From positions 1-10,208 of the forward strand of contig JAUXJL010000048.1 of assembly GCA_030624805.1 (NCBI GenBank): 10,208 nt of DNA. Direction: 5' to 3'. Shown here in pieces: positions 1 through 7,014 of the stretch. The notes under the pieces are model-generated. The model was not told the DNA's origin. It did no database searches and saw only the letters and a list, made by a program, of their open reading frames with translations. Position numbers and translations under genes: made by a program. Every line of letters begins with the position of its first letter. The first letter of the stretch is position 1. This stretch comes from Acidimicrobiia bacterium (GTDB lineage Bacteria > Actinomycetota > Acidimicrobiia > Spongiisociales > SHLN01).

Positions 1-2417
1 CGCGCGATGCGGGGTTGATTCTCGAAGAAGCCGAGAGCCTCCTCGACCGACATTTCGAGGACATCGGCGATTGAGTGGCCGCGCCACAAAATCTGCAGCG
101 TGTCGCGGTTGTATCGCTTGCCCTTACAAACCTCGCACGGCACATAAACGTCTGGTAGGAAGTGCATCTCGATCTTGATGGTGCCGTCGCCTTTGCATGC
201 TTCGCACCGGCCGCCCTTGACGTTGAAGCTGAACCGGCCCGGCTTGTAGCCGCGCACCTTGGCGTCAGGCGTTGAGGCAAACAGCTCCCGGATACGGTCG
301 AATACGCCGGTGTAGGTCGCCGGGTTGGAACGAGGAGTGCGACCAATCGGGGACTGGTCGATGTTGATGATCTTGTCGACTTCTTCCACCCCGTCGATGC
401 GCTTGTGGCGGCCCGGGAGCTGACGGGCCCGGTTGAGGCTGGCCGCCAACCCCCTGGAGAGAACGTCCTGGACCAGCGACGACTTGCCACTCCCCGACAC
501 TCCTGTCACTCCTATCAACCGGCCAAGTGGGAACCGAGCGGTCAAATTCTGAAGATTGTTTTGTGTGGCCCCGACCACCGTGAGGGAACGGCCGTCGAGC
601 TCCCGCCGAGCCTTGGGCACGGGAATGGTGCGGCGCCCGGCCAGATAATCACCCGTTATGGATGTTTTCTCATTGAGGATCACCTCGAGCGGGCCCTCGG
701 CAACGATATGGCCGCCGTGCTCTCCGGCCCCCGGCCCAATATCAACGATGTGGTCCGCCACCCGGATCGTGTCCTCATCGTGCTCGACGACGATGACGGT
801 ATTGCCGAGGTCGCGCAGGCGAAGCAGCGTCTCGATGAGCCGCTGGTTGTCTCGCTGATGGAGGCCGATTGAGGGCTCATCGAGGATGTACAGCACACCG
901 ACCAGGCCCGAGCCGATCTGGGTGGCGAGCCGAATCCTCTGGGCTTCTCCCCCGGCCAGGGTGGCGGCGGTACGCGACAACGTCAGGTAGTCGAGCCCAA
1001 CATCCAACAAGAAGCGGAGTCGAGACGTCACCTCGCGCAGCACGAGGTCGGCGATCTTGGCATCCCGATCACTCAGCTCGAGCGCCTCAACCACCTCCAA
1101 GGCGCTGCGCAGCGAGAGGGCGCTGAGCTCAGGAAGGGACGTCTCTCCCACCGTGACAGCACGGGAGAACGGGTTGAGCCGCGCTCCCTCACAAGCGTCG
1201 CACGGCACCTCCCGCATGAACTGCTGGTAATAGGAGCGGGCCGAGTCCGAATCGGTATCGGCGTAGCGCCGGTTTATGAACGGAAAGGCGCCCTCGAAGG
1301 TGGTCATGTAGCGACGTCTCCGCCCCCACCGGTTGACATAGGAGACGTCGATCGGCTCCTCACCGGCCCCCTCCATGAGGATGGCGCGATGTTTCTTGGT
1401 GAGCTTGCTGAACGGCCGGTCCATCGGAATGTCAAAGCGCTCGGCAACCGCAGCCAAAACCCGTTGGTGGTACTTGTCCCGGTGTCCGGCCCAAATGACG
1501 ATGCCGCCGTCTTCGATAGACAGGTCCGGATCCGGGACGATGAGGTCCATGTCGACTTGATATCTCGTTCCGATGCCCGAACACTCGGTACAGGCGCCGT
1601 ACGGGCTGTTGAACGAAAAGTTGCGGGGCTGTAGCTCCTCGAAACTCAGACCGTCGAACTCACAGGCCAGGTGCTGACTGAAGGTGAGGGTAGGCCCGTC
1701 GATGATGTCGACCATCGCCACACCCTCTGTCAAACGAAGGGCAGTCTCGAGTGAGTCCGTCAGGCGGCGCTCGATCCCGTCCTTGGCCACGAGCCGATCG
1801 ACAACTATCTCGATGGTATGTTGAAAGTAGCGGTCGAGGCGGATGTCCTCAGTGAGGTCGCGCACTTCGCCATCGACGCGGGCCCGGCTGAAGCCCTCGT
1901 GCGCCAACTCCTTGAGCATGGCCTCGAATTCACCTTTGCGGCCACGAACCACCGGCGCGAGTACTTGGAACCTGGTTCCTTCCTCCAGCTCGAGTACCTG
2001 GTCGACGATCTGTTGTGGCGTCTGGCGCGACACGACCCGCCCACATTCGGGGCAATGGGGAACCCCAATGCGGGCGAACAGCAGCCGGAGATAGTCGTGG
2101 ATCTCGGTGACTGTGCCGACAGTGGACCGCGGGTTGCGGCTGGCCGATTTTTGGTCGATCGAGATCGCCGGGGAAAGCCCTTCGATGAACTCGACATCGG
2201 GCTTCTCCATCTGGCCCAGAAACTGCCGCGCATAGGCGGACAAGCTCTCCACATAGCGGCGCTGGCCCTCGGCATAAATCGTGTCGAAGGCAAGGCTGGA
2301 CTTACCGGAGCCGGAAAGCCCGGTGAACACAATGAGGTGGTCTCGCGGCAGCTCAAGAGAAAGATCCTTGAGGTTGTGCTCGCGAGCCCCTCGGATGACG
2401 ATGCGTTCCAGCGACAC
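1..2417 (-). CDS. uvrA: UvrA, excinuclease ABC subunit A (partial, C-terminus off the left edge)
   Basis: DNA-damage recognition ATPase of nucleotide excision repair; as a dimer it loads UvrB onto lesions in the cytoplasm. About 805 codons are visible, against a usual 940-980, so the second ABC signature and Walker B lie outside the window. Seen in order: first Walker A GLSGSGKS (residues 33-40), first zinc-finger region (C252, D255, C276, C279), first signature LAGGEAQR (487-494) followed by YILDEPSIGLHQRDN, second Walker A GVSGSGKS (639-646), and the C-terminal zinc finger with C738, C741, C761 and C764. Two positions are slightly odd: Asp replaces the usual second Cys of the first finger, and Ala replaces Ser in the signature. 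I chose the GTG at 2417 because the product opens VSLERIVIRGAREHNL, as the family does, and TTGAGG lies 4 nt upstream. The frame is uninterrupted to base 1. The gene lies 52 bp downstream of the membrane-protein genes. The identification is certain; the exact start is very likely. Confidence 0.97.
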   Translation of the reverse strand, partial: MSLERIVIRGAREHNLKDLSLELPRDHLIVFTGLSGSGKSSLAFDTIYAEGQRRYVESLSAYARQFLGQMEKPDVEFIEGLSPAISIDQKSASRNPRSTVGTVTEIHDYLRLLFARIGVPHCPECGRVVSRQTPQQIVDQVLELEEGTRFQVLAPVVRGRKGEFEAMLKELAHEGFSRARVDGEVRDLTEDIRLDRYFQHTIEIVVDRLVAKDGIERRLTDSLETALRLTEGVAMVDIIDGPTLTFSQHLACEFDGLSFEELQPRNFSFNSPYGACTECSGIGTRYQVDMDLIVPDPDLSIEDGGIVIWAGHRDKYHQRVLAAVAERFDIPMDRPFSKLTKKHRAILMEGAGEEPIDVSYVNRWGRRRRYMTTFEGAFPFINRRYADTDSDSARSYYQQFMREVPCDACEGARLNPFSRAVTVGETSLPELSALSLRSALEVVEALELSDRDAKIADLVLREVTSRLRFLLDVGLDYLTLSRTAATLAGGEAQRIRLATQIGSGLVGVLYILDEPSIGLHQRDNQRLIETLLRLRDLGNTVIVVEHDEDTIRVADHIVDIGPGAGEHGGHIVAEGPLEVILNEKTSITGDYLAGRRTIPVPKARRELDGRSLTVVGATQNNLQNLTARFPLGRLIGVTGVSGSGKSSLVQDVLSRGLAASLNRARQLPGRHKRIDGVEEVDKIINIDQSPIGRTPRSNPATYTGVFDRIRELFASTPDAKVRGYKPGRFSFNVKGGRCEACKGDGTIKIEMHFLPDVYVPCEVCKGKRYNRDTLQILWRGHSIADVLEMSVEEALGFFENQPRIA

Positions 2418-2443
2418 AGTGCCTCAAGAGGTCGGAAGCCGCA

Positions 2444-2449
2444 ATTGTA
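2444..2449 (-). promoter_or_regulatory. Possible -10 box for uvrA
   Basis: Read on the minus strand this is TACAAT, 26 nt before the uvrA GTG and inside the 52-bp gap after the upstream membrane gene. It resembles a sigma-70 type -10 hexamer. I found no convincing -35 hexamer at 16-18 bp and no LexA-type palindrome in the gap. uvrA could therefore have its own weak promoter or simply be read through from upstream. Confidence 0.3.
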
Positions 2450-2469
2450 GCGACCCCCTGGGACACGAA

Positions 2470-3222
2470 TTAGGCAGGCGCTGGTTCGGTTTCGCGAGCC
2501 GGCCGACGCCGGCTCCCGGCTCGGCTGGATACTACACAGACCACTCCGAGCGCATAGAGAGGGGCGGCGGCTCGCCACGCGTCGACATATCCGACCCACA
2601 CGGCTTCGGGGAGAACCGGGAGCAGCAGCGCGAAACCAAGCGCGGCCGATAACGCAACGTTCGGTTGGCGCACCGCCTGAATGACGGTGAGCCCCGCCCA
2701 CCCGAGTACTACAAGAGCCACTACCGATGAGACTGCGGGGTATCCAATAACAACCGGGATCACCCCTTGGAACGGCCCCGTCAGCGTGTCGACCCCCGTC
2801 GTCCAAGCAGCCTCGCCCAGGCGGAGGCGTACATAAACTCCCCATACGAGGACGGCCACCGCCGGCCCTGCCGCCACCGGGATCACCCGGCGGCCGTCTC
2901 TCCGGACGTGAAGTGCCAGACCGATGGCGCCAAGCACCATTACCTCCTTGGCTAACACAGCCGCCGCCAGGGTCAGGCCGGCCGGGCGGTACCGGTGCAG
3001 CGACACCAGGTATACCCCGAGCACGAGAAGAGCCACCGCAGCCACGTCGACCGTCCCGCGACGGTACGAATAGAACAAACCCGGGTTAAAGAGAAAGGCA
3101 ATACCAAACCAGGGTGACCCGCCCATGCGCTCAACCAGCCCGGCGGTCGCCCACGCTCCCACCATCACCGCCAGAACCATCACAACCGGGAATGCCCACA
3201 CGACGCCCCAACTGCCGAACAC
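2470..3222 (-). CDS. C-terminal part of amber-split polytopic membrane protein (GHDG-family paralogue)
   Basis: 250 codons from a GTG directly after the TAG that ends the preceding reading frame, in the same frame. The product is very hydrophobic, with about 7-8 membrane segments, and carries SPWFGIAFLFNPG (residues 36-48). This matches SPWFGLAFTLNPG in the intact neighbour encoded at 4625-3540. WGVVWA near its start matches WALVWW there, and AVLAKEVM matches AVLAREAM. It is therefore the second half of a paralogue whose first half is at 3543-3223. Together they give 357 positions against 361 in the intact copy. It ends in a basic tail and a TAA, 52 bp before uvrA. It could be made alone by reinitiation at the GTG that abuts the stop, or be a dead fragment. 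It lacks the acidic GHDG loop, so it is unlikely to be active by itself. The family role (probably GT-C-type glycosyl transfer) is an inference. Confidence 0.75.
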   Translation of the reverse strand: MFGSWGVVWAFPVVMVLAVMVGAWATAGLVERMGGSPWFGIAFLFNPGLFYSYRRGTVDVAAVALLVLGVYLVSLHRYRPAGLTLAAAVLAKEVMVLGAIGLALHVRRDGRRVIPVAAGPAVAVLVWGVYVRLRLGEAAWTTGVDTLTGPFQGVIPVVIGYPAVSSVVALVVLGWAGLTVIQAVRQPNVALSAALGFALLLPVLPEAVWVGYVDAWRAAAPLYALGVVCVVSSRAGSRRRPARETEPAPA

Positions 3223-3225
3223 CTA
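3223..3225 (-). other. In-frame amber codon splitting a membrane-protein gene
   Basis: On the minus strand the reading is GGG-TAG-GTG. Frames on both sides are identical (3543 minus 3222 is 321, a multiple of 3). Alignment to the intact paralogue needs no gap here: VLVPALVGIG-stop-VFGSWGVVW aligns to VLYPLLAAPA-R-LAGQWALVW. A single base change would explain the stop. TAG ends other genes in this window (5918-5920 and 9083-9085), so recoding of TAG as an amino acid is unlikely. Confidence 0.85.
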
Positions 3226-3543
3226 CCCGATCCCGACCAGTGCCGGCACCAGTACTCTCTGGGACCGGTACACCGGCACGTCGAGCACCGCGGCATGCTC
3301 GAGAGGATCCAGAAGCAGCGGATCGTGGGCCTGTATGAAGACAAACTTGCCATCGTGCCCCCAGCCTGCTTGCGGCTCAAAATCCGGCCCAAGGCTGGCT
3401 TCTACATAGGAGACCACCGGCAGGTCCTGGCTTCCCGCCGCCATCAGTGTCGAGGGATTCCACCCGTGTTCGGCCACGATGACGGTGAACCACACCGCCA
3501 GAGCAAGTCCCGCCAGCACGGCCACGCGCCCCTGTGAGCTCAT
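3223..3543 (-). CDS. N-terminal part of amber-split polytopic membrane protein (GHDG-family paralogue)
   Basis: 106 codons from an ATG at 3543 to a TAG. The start overlaps the stop of the upstream gene (ATGA, 3543-3540), which indicates translational coupling. The product has one membrane segment (about residues 8-24), then an external loop with GHDGKFVFIQAHDP (62-75) and YRSQRVLVPAL (92-102). The intact neighbour has GHDGRFFFVQAQDP and YRSQRVLYPLL at equivalent positions. The stop falls just before what would be the second membrane segment. The acidic loop after the first membrane helix is the position of catalytic or metal-binding acidic residues in many GT-C glycosyltransferases; applying that here is an inference. 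As it stands this is either a nonsense-mutated pseudogene, a sequence error, or the first cistron of a genuinely split protein. Confidence 0.75.
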   Translation of the reverse strand: MSSQGRVAVLAGLALAVWFTVIVAEHGWNPSTLMAAGSQDLPVVSYVEASLGPDFEPQAGWGHDGKFVFIQAHDPLLLDPLEHAAVLDVPVYRSQRVLVPALVGIG

Positions 3544-4625
3544 TTCACGCGGGGCGCCGCCACTGCGGTGCCACGAGGCCGGGCTGAGCTCCTAATGTCG
3601 AGTCCTGCCAGCAGAACAAACACCGTGACGACGGGCAGCACGGCCCGACTGATATCCCACACGTTGAACCACACCTGACGACTGAGAAACGGCGCCATCG
3701 CCGCAAAGCCGAGCACCGCCCACCCGAGCACGTGCGGAACCCGTCGGGCCAGTGCCACAAAACGAACGAGGACGATCACAAAAACGATTCCGGCCGCGGC
3801 TCGAACCACATCAGATGCATCCAGCCATTCTCGAGCGGCCCCGATGAAACCAGCCAACGGAACTCCGAATTCCTCTGACTCTGACGCCCACAGATCGGCG
3901 CCCATTCGTATGCGCACGTAGATCCCCCAGCCGATCGCGGCCGCCAGCGGGGCGACAAACGCCACCGGGACGTGCCGGCGGCTGCGCCATGCGTCGTAAG
4001 CCAGCCCGGCCACGACGAGAAGCATCGCCTCGCGAGCGAGAACAGCTCCCACGAGGAAGGCGACGGCCAGCGGCAGTCTCCCTTCCAAATACATGAGAAT
4101 GCCTCCCATCGCCAGGGCCCACGCCAGAGTTCCCGCCGACCCGGCGTTGATCTCGGCCCACACGCCCGGGTTGAGGGTGAAGGCGAGGCCGAACCAGGGC
4201 GACAGCCCGATCCGCTGAGCCACACGGGCGGTGAAGTACGTGCCGGCCACGATCGCCAGGACATTGATCCCAAGCATCCACCACACGAGCGCCCACTGCC
4301 CTGCCAGGCGGGCTGGAGCCGCCAAAAGCGGATAGAGGACCCGCTGGGAGCGGTAGAGCGGCCGATCGATGACTTCCTCGTACGGACCGGAATCAAGGAT
4401 GAACGGATCCTGGGCCTGGACGAAGAAGAATCTGCCATCGTGGCCAAGATCCGGCTTCTCGTACGTGTCGCCCAGCCGGTCCTGTATGAACTCACGGGTA
4501 ACCGGAGCTTCCTCGCCAACACTCAAATAGAGCGATGCGTTGGTATCGAGTGCCACCATTTGAACAACCACGATGAGGATGACGCCGGCGGCCGCCAAAC
4601 TTGTGATTCTGGTCACGTGTGACAA
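3540..4625 (-). CDS. Polytopic membrane protein with GHDG loop, GT-C glycosyltransferase-like
   Basis: 361 residues from a TTG at 4625. A longer frame exists (TTG at 4685, 20 more residues). I prefer 4625 because GGAG sits 6 nt upstream and the N-terminus MSHVTRIT then lines up with MSSQGRVA of the paralogue downstream. The order is: one membrane helix (about 8-26), an external loop with GHDGRFFFVQAQDP (61-74) and YRSQRVLYPLL (91-101), then about eight more helices to residue 342 and a basic cytoplasmic tail. SPWFGLAFTLNPG lies at 142-154 and AVLAREAM at 194-201. A single-helix/acidic-loop/multi-helix layout is typical of GT-C fold enzymes that use polyprenyl-phosphate sugars on the outer face. 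I do not recognise a named family with certainty, and substrate and acceptor are unknown. It is divergent from the glycosyltransferase cluster at 4721 and is the first gene of a minus-strand unit with its paralogue and possibly uvrA. Confidence 0.85.
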   Translation of the reverse strand: MSHVTRITSLAAAGVILIVVVQMVALDTNASLYLSVGEEAPVTREFIQDRLGDTYEKPDLGHDGRFFFVQAQDPFILDSGPYEEVIDRPLYRSQRVLYPLLAAPARLAGQWALVWWMLGINVLAIVAGTYFTARVAQRIGLSPWFGLAFTLNPGVWAEINAGSAGTLAWALAMGGILMYLEGRLPLAVAFLVGAVLAREAMLLVVAGLAYDAWRSRRHVPVAFVAPLAAAIGWGIYVRIRMGADLWASESEEFGVPLAGFIGAAREWLDASDVVRAAAGIVFVIVLVRFVALARRVPHVLGWAVLGFAAMAPFLSRQVWFNVWDISRAVLPVVTVFVLLAGLDIRSSARPRGTAVAAPRVK

Positions 4626-4720
4626 TACGAGCTCCGATAGTCGGTATCGGCCGGAGAGGGACACTGGTATAGCAATCACCGGCAACTGCCCTCGTCGTCC
4701 CTACCGTAGACGGACGAATC
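4626..4720. promoter_or_regulatory. Divergent intergenic region between two envelope-glycan units
   Basis: The 95-bp gap between the minus-strand TTG at 4625 and the plus-strand ATG at 4721 must hold or transmit initiation signals for both directions unless promoters lie inside the genes. TATAGC (plus) / TATACC (minus) lies at about 4667-4673 as a weak -10-like core. I found no good -35 partner on either strand, so promoter positions are not assigned. Confidence 0.35.
4634..4650 (-). promoter_or_regulatory. Inverted repeat overlapping the ribosome binding site of the GHDG membrane-protein gene
   Basis: CCGATA (4634-4639) and TATCGG (4645-4650) form a 6-bp stem with a 5-nt loop. On the minus-strand transcript the 3' arm runs into the GGAG Shine-Dalgarno (4635-4632) of the TTG start at 4625, so part of the ribosome binding site would be paired. 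It could modulate translation or serve as a small operator; chance is also possible at this length. Confidence 0.3.
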
Positions 4721-5920
4721 ATGACTCCAGGCCCTTTACAAACAGTGAGAAGACAGGTGGCGCGGCTTGATTCGCTTTCCGCCCGCGCCACGTTCCTGCT
4801 CGTGCTGGCCCCGCTGCTAGCCCTCTATCTCGTATCGGCCGCCCGCGACCAGCAAAACATCGACTCGATCGCGGCCGCCGCCCCGGCCTGGCGGCTCGCC
4901 ACCCACGGAGACTTCGACCTCGACCAATTTGAGGGCCAGCCCTGGATAATTGAGACTGAAGATGGATTCCGCAGCAACCGCCAACCCGGAGTGATCGCGT
5001 TCGGAGTGCCGTTCTACCTGGGCTCGGACTCCGACATCGCCGGACCGCTCCCCCCACTGACACCGGCCGCCGCGGCTGGAGCAGTCAGCGCGGCTCTCGC
5101 CATGGCGACTCTCCATCTGGCCTTTCGGAAACTGGCTAGTCCCACCGTTTCAATCCTGGCGGCCTACATCGGCGGGACCGCCACCGCCACCTGGAGAATA
5201 TCGGCCGACCAGCTCTGGCCGCACGGCCCGACCCAGCTGTGGCTGGCGCTCGGCGTTTTGGCGCTGGCAGGCGGATACTACTTCCGGACTGGATTGGCCC
5301 TGGGCCTCGCTCTCCTGACCCGTCCGATCACCGCTGTGGTCGCGGCCGGCATCGGACTCGCCCAGGGATTGTCAGTTCGGCGCCTCCGGCCGGTTCTGCT
5401 CATCGGCACCGGGGCGATGATTGGCCTGCTCGTGCTCATGACCTACAACTACATCGTCTTTGACTCGTTCTCCCCTACCACTTCGGCCTATGGCGACCAA
5501 TTCACCTCACAGCCGGGCACGGGGGGCTTGACCGGCTATCTCAGCAACCTGGCCGGCTTCTTCGTGCATCCCGCCAACAGCCTTTTCCTCTGGTCTCCGT
5601 TCTTGCTGGTGCTCGTCCCCGGGCTCCCGGCCGCCTGGAAGGCCGCACCGGCCTGGGTGCGCTCCGCCGCGGTTTCCGGAGTGGTGTATCTGCTCGTGCA
5701 CGCAGCTCTCAACCGTCAATCAGGTGGCCTGCAACGCAATTACCGCTATCCGCTCGAGATGCTCACACTGGCTGCACCGCTCCTCGTGCTTTCCTATGAG
5801 AGGGCGATCGCCCGGTCACCTCGCTTCCAGCGCATCTTCGGGGCAAGCGTGCTGATTTCGATCATCATCCAGGCCAACGATGCGTTTACCGAATACGTCA
5901 GCTTCATCGTGGAGTCGTAG
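4721..5920 (+). CDS. Polytopic membrane protein, GT-C glycosyltransferase-like
   Basis: 399 residues from ATG to TAG. The N-terminus is cytoplasmic and basic, followed by a membrane helix (about 23-41). A long external loop then holds an acidic stretch, THGDFDLDQFEG (61-72), and GFRSNRQPGVIAFGVPFYL (82-100). About eight further helices follow. LWPHGPTQLWLALGVLAL (165-182), ALLTRPITA (197-205) and LQRNYRYPLEMLTLAAPLL (337-355) resemble segments common in actinobacterial GT-C / PMT-like integral membrane glycosyltransferases. Such enzymes move a sugar from a polyprenyl-phosphate donor to an acceptor on the outer face; that role is inferred. It is the first gene of the plus-strand cluster, 68 bp before the DUF354 gene. 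The Shine-Dalgarno is weak (GGACGA about 5 nt upstream), so an internal start is possible. The exact family is not recognised. Confidence 0.85.
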   Translation: MTPGPLQTVRRQVARLDSLSARATFLLVLAPLLALYLVSAARDQQNIDSIAAAAPAWRLATHGDFDLDQFEGQPWIIETEDGFRSNRQPGVIAFGVPFYLGSDSDIAGPLPPLTPAAAAGAVSAALAMATLHLAFRKLASPTVSILAAYIGGTATATWRISADQLWPHGPTQLWLALGVLALAGGYYFRTGLALGLALLTRPITAVVAAGIGLAQGLSVRRLRPVLLIGTGAMIGLLVLMTYNYIVFDSFSPTTSAYGDQFTSQPGTGGLTGYLSNLAGFFVHPANSLFLWSPFLLVLVPGLPAAWKAAPAWVRSAAVSGVVYLLVHAALNRQSGGLQRNYRYPLEMLTLAAPLLVLSYERAIARSPRFQRIFGASVLISIIIQANDAFTEYVSFIVES

Positions 5921-5944
5921 GTGGGCATCTCACGGCGCGCCCAC
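5921..5944 (+). terminator. Weak inverted repeat after the GT-C-like gene
   Basis: GTGGGC (5921-5926) and GCCCAC (5939-5944) form a 6-bp GC-rich stem with a 12-nt loop immediately after the stop codon. There is no T-tract, so it is a poor intrinsic terminator. It may be an attenuating or mRNA-processing hairpin between the first gene and the coupled three-gene block, or a coincidence. Confidence 0.2.
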
Positions 5945-5988
5945 TTCCGCTACACAACCCGGTGCCCAAAGCCGAAAGGTGGGTAACA

Positions 5989-7014
5989 ATGCGAATTCTC
6001 ATCGACATCCTGCACCCTGCCCACGTCCACTTCTTCCGCCATTTCCGCACCGAGATCATCGGCCGGGGACACGAAGTGGTCGTCACGGCCCGAGCTAAGG
6101 ACGTGGCCGTCGATCTCCTCGACGAATTCTCGATCCCGCACGAGGTGCTGTCGGTGCAGCAGTCAGGGTTTGGTCTGGCCGGCGAGCTGGCAACCCGAAC
6201 TACCCGTCTCGTGCATCGGGCTCGTCGATATCGGCCGACCGTTCTCACCGGCATCATGGGGCCTTCCATAGCTCTCGCCGGCAAAATGCTCCGGATACCG
6301 ACCGTCGTCTTCTACGACACGGAATTTGCCTCGAGAACAAACCGATTTGTCTATCCACTCTCCTCCTACGTCTGCACCCCCGATTCCTATAACGCCCCGG
6401 TACGAGGCAACCACGTCACCTATCCCGGCTATCACGAGCTCGCCTACCTCCATCCCGATCGGTTTTCGCCGGACAGGGGCCGGCTGGCGGCGTTCGACCT
6501 CGAGCCGGACGAGAACTATTCGGTCGTACGGTTCGTGAGTTGGGAGGCCTCTCACGACACCGGTGAGGTGGCACTAACCCCTCACCAGAAACATCGCATC
6601 GTCAAGGAACTAGGCCGATATGGGACCGTACTCGTGTCCTCGGAGAGCCCTCTCCCCTCAGACCTCACAGAAAATGCTCTGCGGGGCCCGGCGAGCGACA
6701 TTCATCATCTGATGGCGTTCGCCCGGGTGGTGGTCGGCGAATCGGCAACTATGTCTTCGGAGGCGGCAGTGGTGGGGACACCGGCGGTGTTCATAGCCAC
6801 CACCGGTCGGGGCTACACCGACGACCAGGAGCGACGATACGGACTCGTCCGCTCGTTCACACCGCAAGACTTCGAGGCGGCGCTGCCGGCAGCTGTTGAG
6901 ATGGCTCAAATGCCACGGGAGTGGAGGGTCGAGCGCCGCACCCAGCTACTCAGTGACAAGATTGACGTCACCAGTTGGATGATCGACTTCTTCGAAGAAC
7001 ACTACGCCAAATGA
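5989..7014 (+). CDS. DUF354 family protein, GT-B-like fold
   Basis: 341 residues. I start at ATG 5989 rather than the GTG nine codons upstream because AGGTGG lies 6 nt before it and the product then opens MRILIDILHPAHVHFFRHF, the usual start of this family. Family features seen: HPAHVHFF (9-16), GHEVVVTARAKD (27-38), YDTEFASRTNRFVYPLS (109-125), YPGYHELAYLHP (145-156), VVRFVSWEASHD (179-190), and a C-terminal half with VVVGESATMSSEAAVVGTPAV (247-267). The last resembles the nucleotide-sugar site of UDP-GlcNAc epimerase/glycosyltransferase-type GT-B folds. Members recur in polysaccharide clusters of bacteria and archaea, but the reaction is not established to my knowledge. No membrane segment; probably cytoplasmic. 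Its stop overlaps the next start (ATGA), so the two are likely co-translated. The family call is strong; the function is open. Confidence 0.93.
   Translation: MRILIDILHPAHVHFFRHFRTEIIGRGHEVVVTARAKDVAVDLLDEFSIPHEVLSVQQSGFGLAGELATRTTRLVHRARRYRPTVLTGIMGPSIALAGKMLRIPTVVFYDTEFASRTNRFVYPLSSYVCTPDSYNAPVRGNHVTYPGYHELAYLHPDRFSPDRGRLAAFDLEPDENYSVVRFVSWEASHDTGEVALTPHQKHRIVKELGRYGTVLVSSESPLPSDLTENALRGPASDIHHLMAFARVVVGESATMSSEAAVVGTPAVFIATTGRGYTDDQERRYGLVRSFTPQDFEAALPAAVEMAQMPREWRVERRTQLLSDKIDVTSWMIDFFEEHYAK

Noticed and set aside
1818..2450. 210-codon plus-strand frame opposite uvrA
   Set aside because: Antisense shadow of the uvrA N-terminal domain, whose Walker A and conserved segments lie on the minus strand.
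1805..2845. Long minus-strand open frame across the start of uvrA and the end of the membrane gene
   Set aside because: Arg/Ser/Pro-rich shadow in another frame; the uvrA and membrane-protein frames explain the same DNA with clear family motifs.
3223..3225. TAG reassigned to an amino acid in this organism
   Set aside because: TAG ends the genes finishing at 5920 and 9085 at natural C-termini, so it acts as a stop here.
3972..4622. 216-codon plus-strand frame
   Set aside because: Antisense of the intact GHDG membrane-protein gene; His/Arg/Glu-rich with no domain and no ribosome binding site.
4626..4685. 20-codon N-terminal extension of the GHDG membrane protein from TTG 4685
   Set aside because: No Shine-Dalgarno before it; the TTG at 4625 has GGAG at 6 nt and matches the paralogue's N-terminus.
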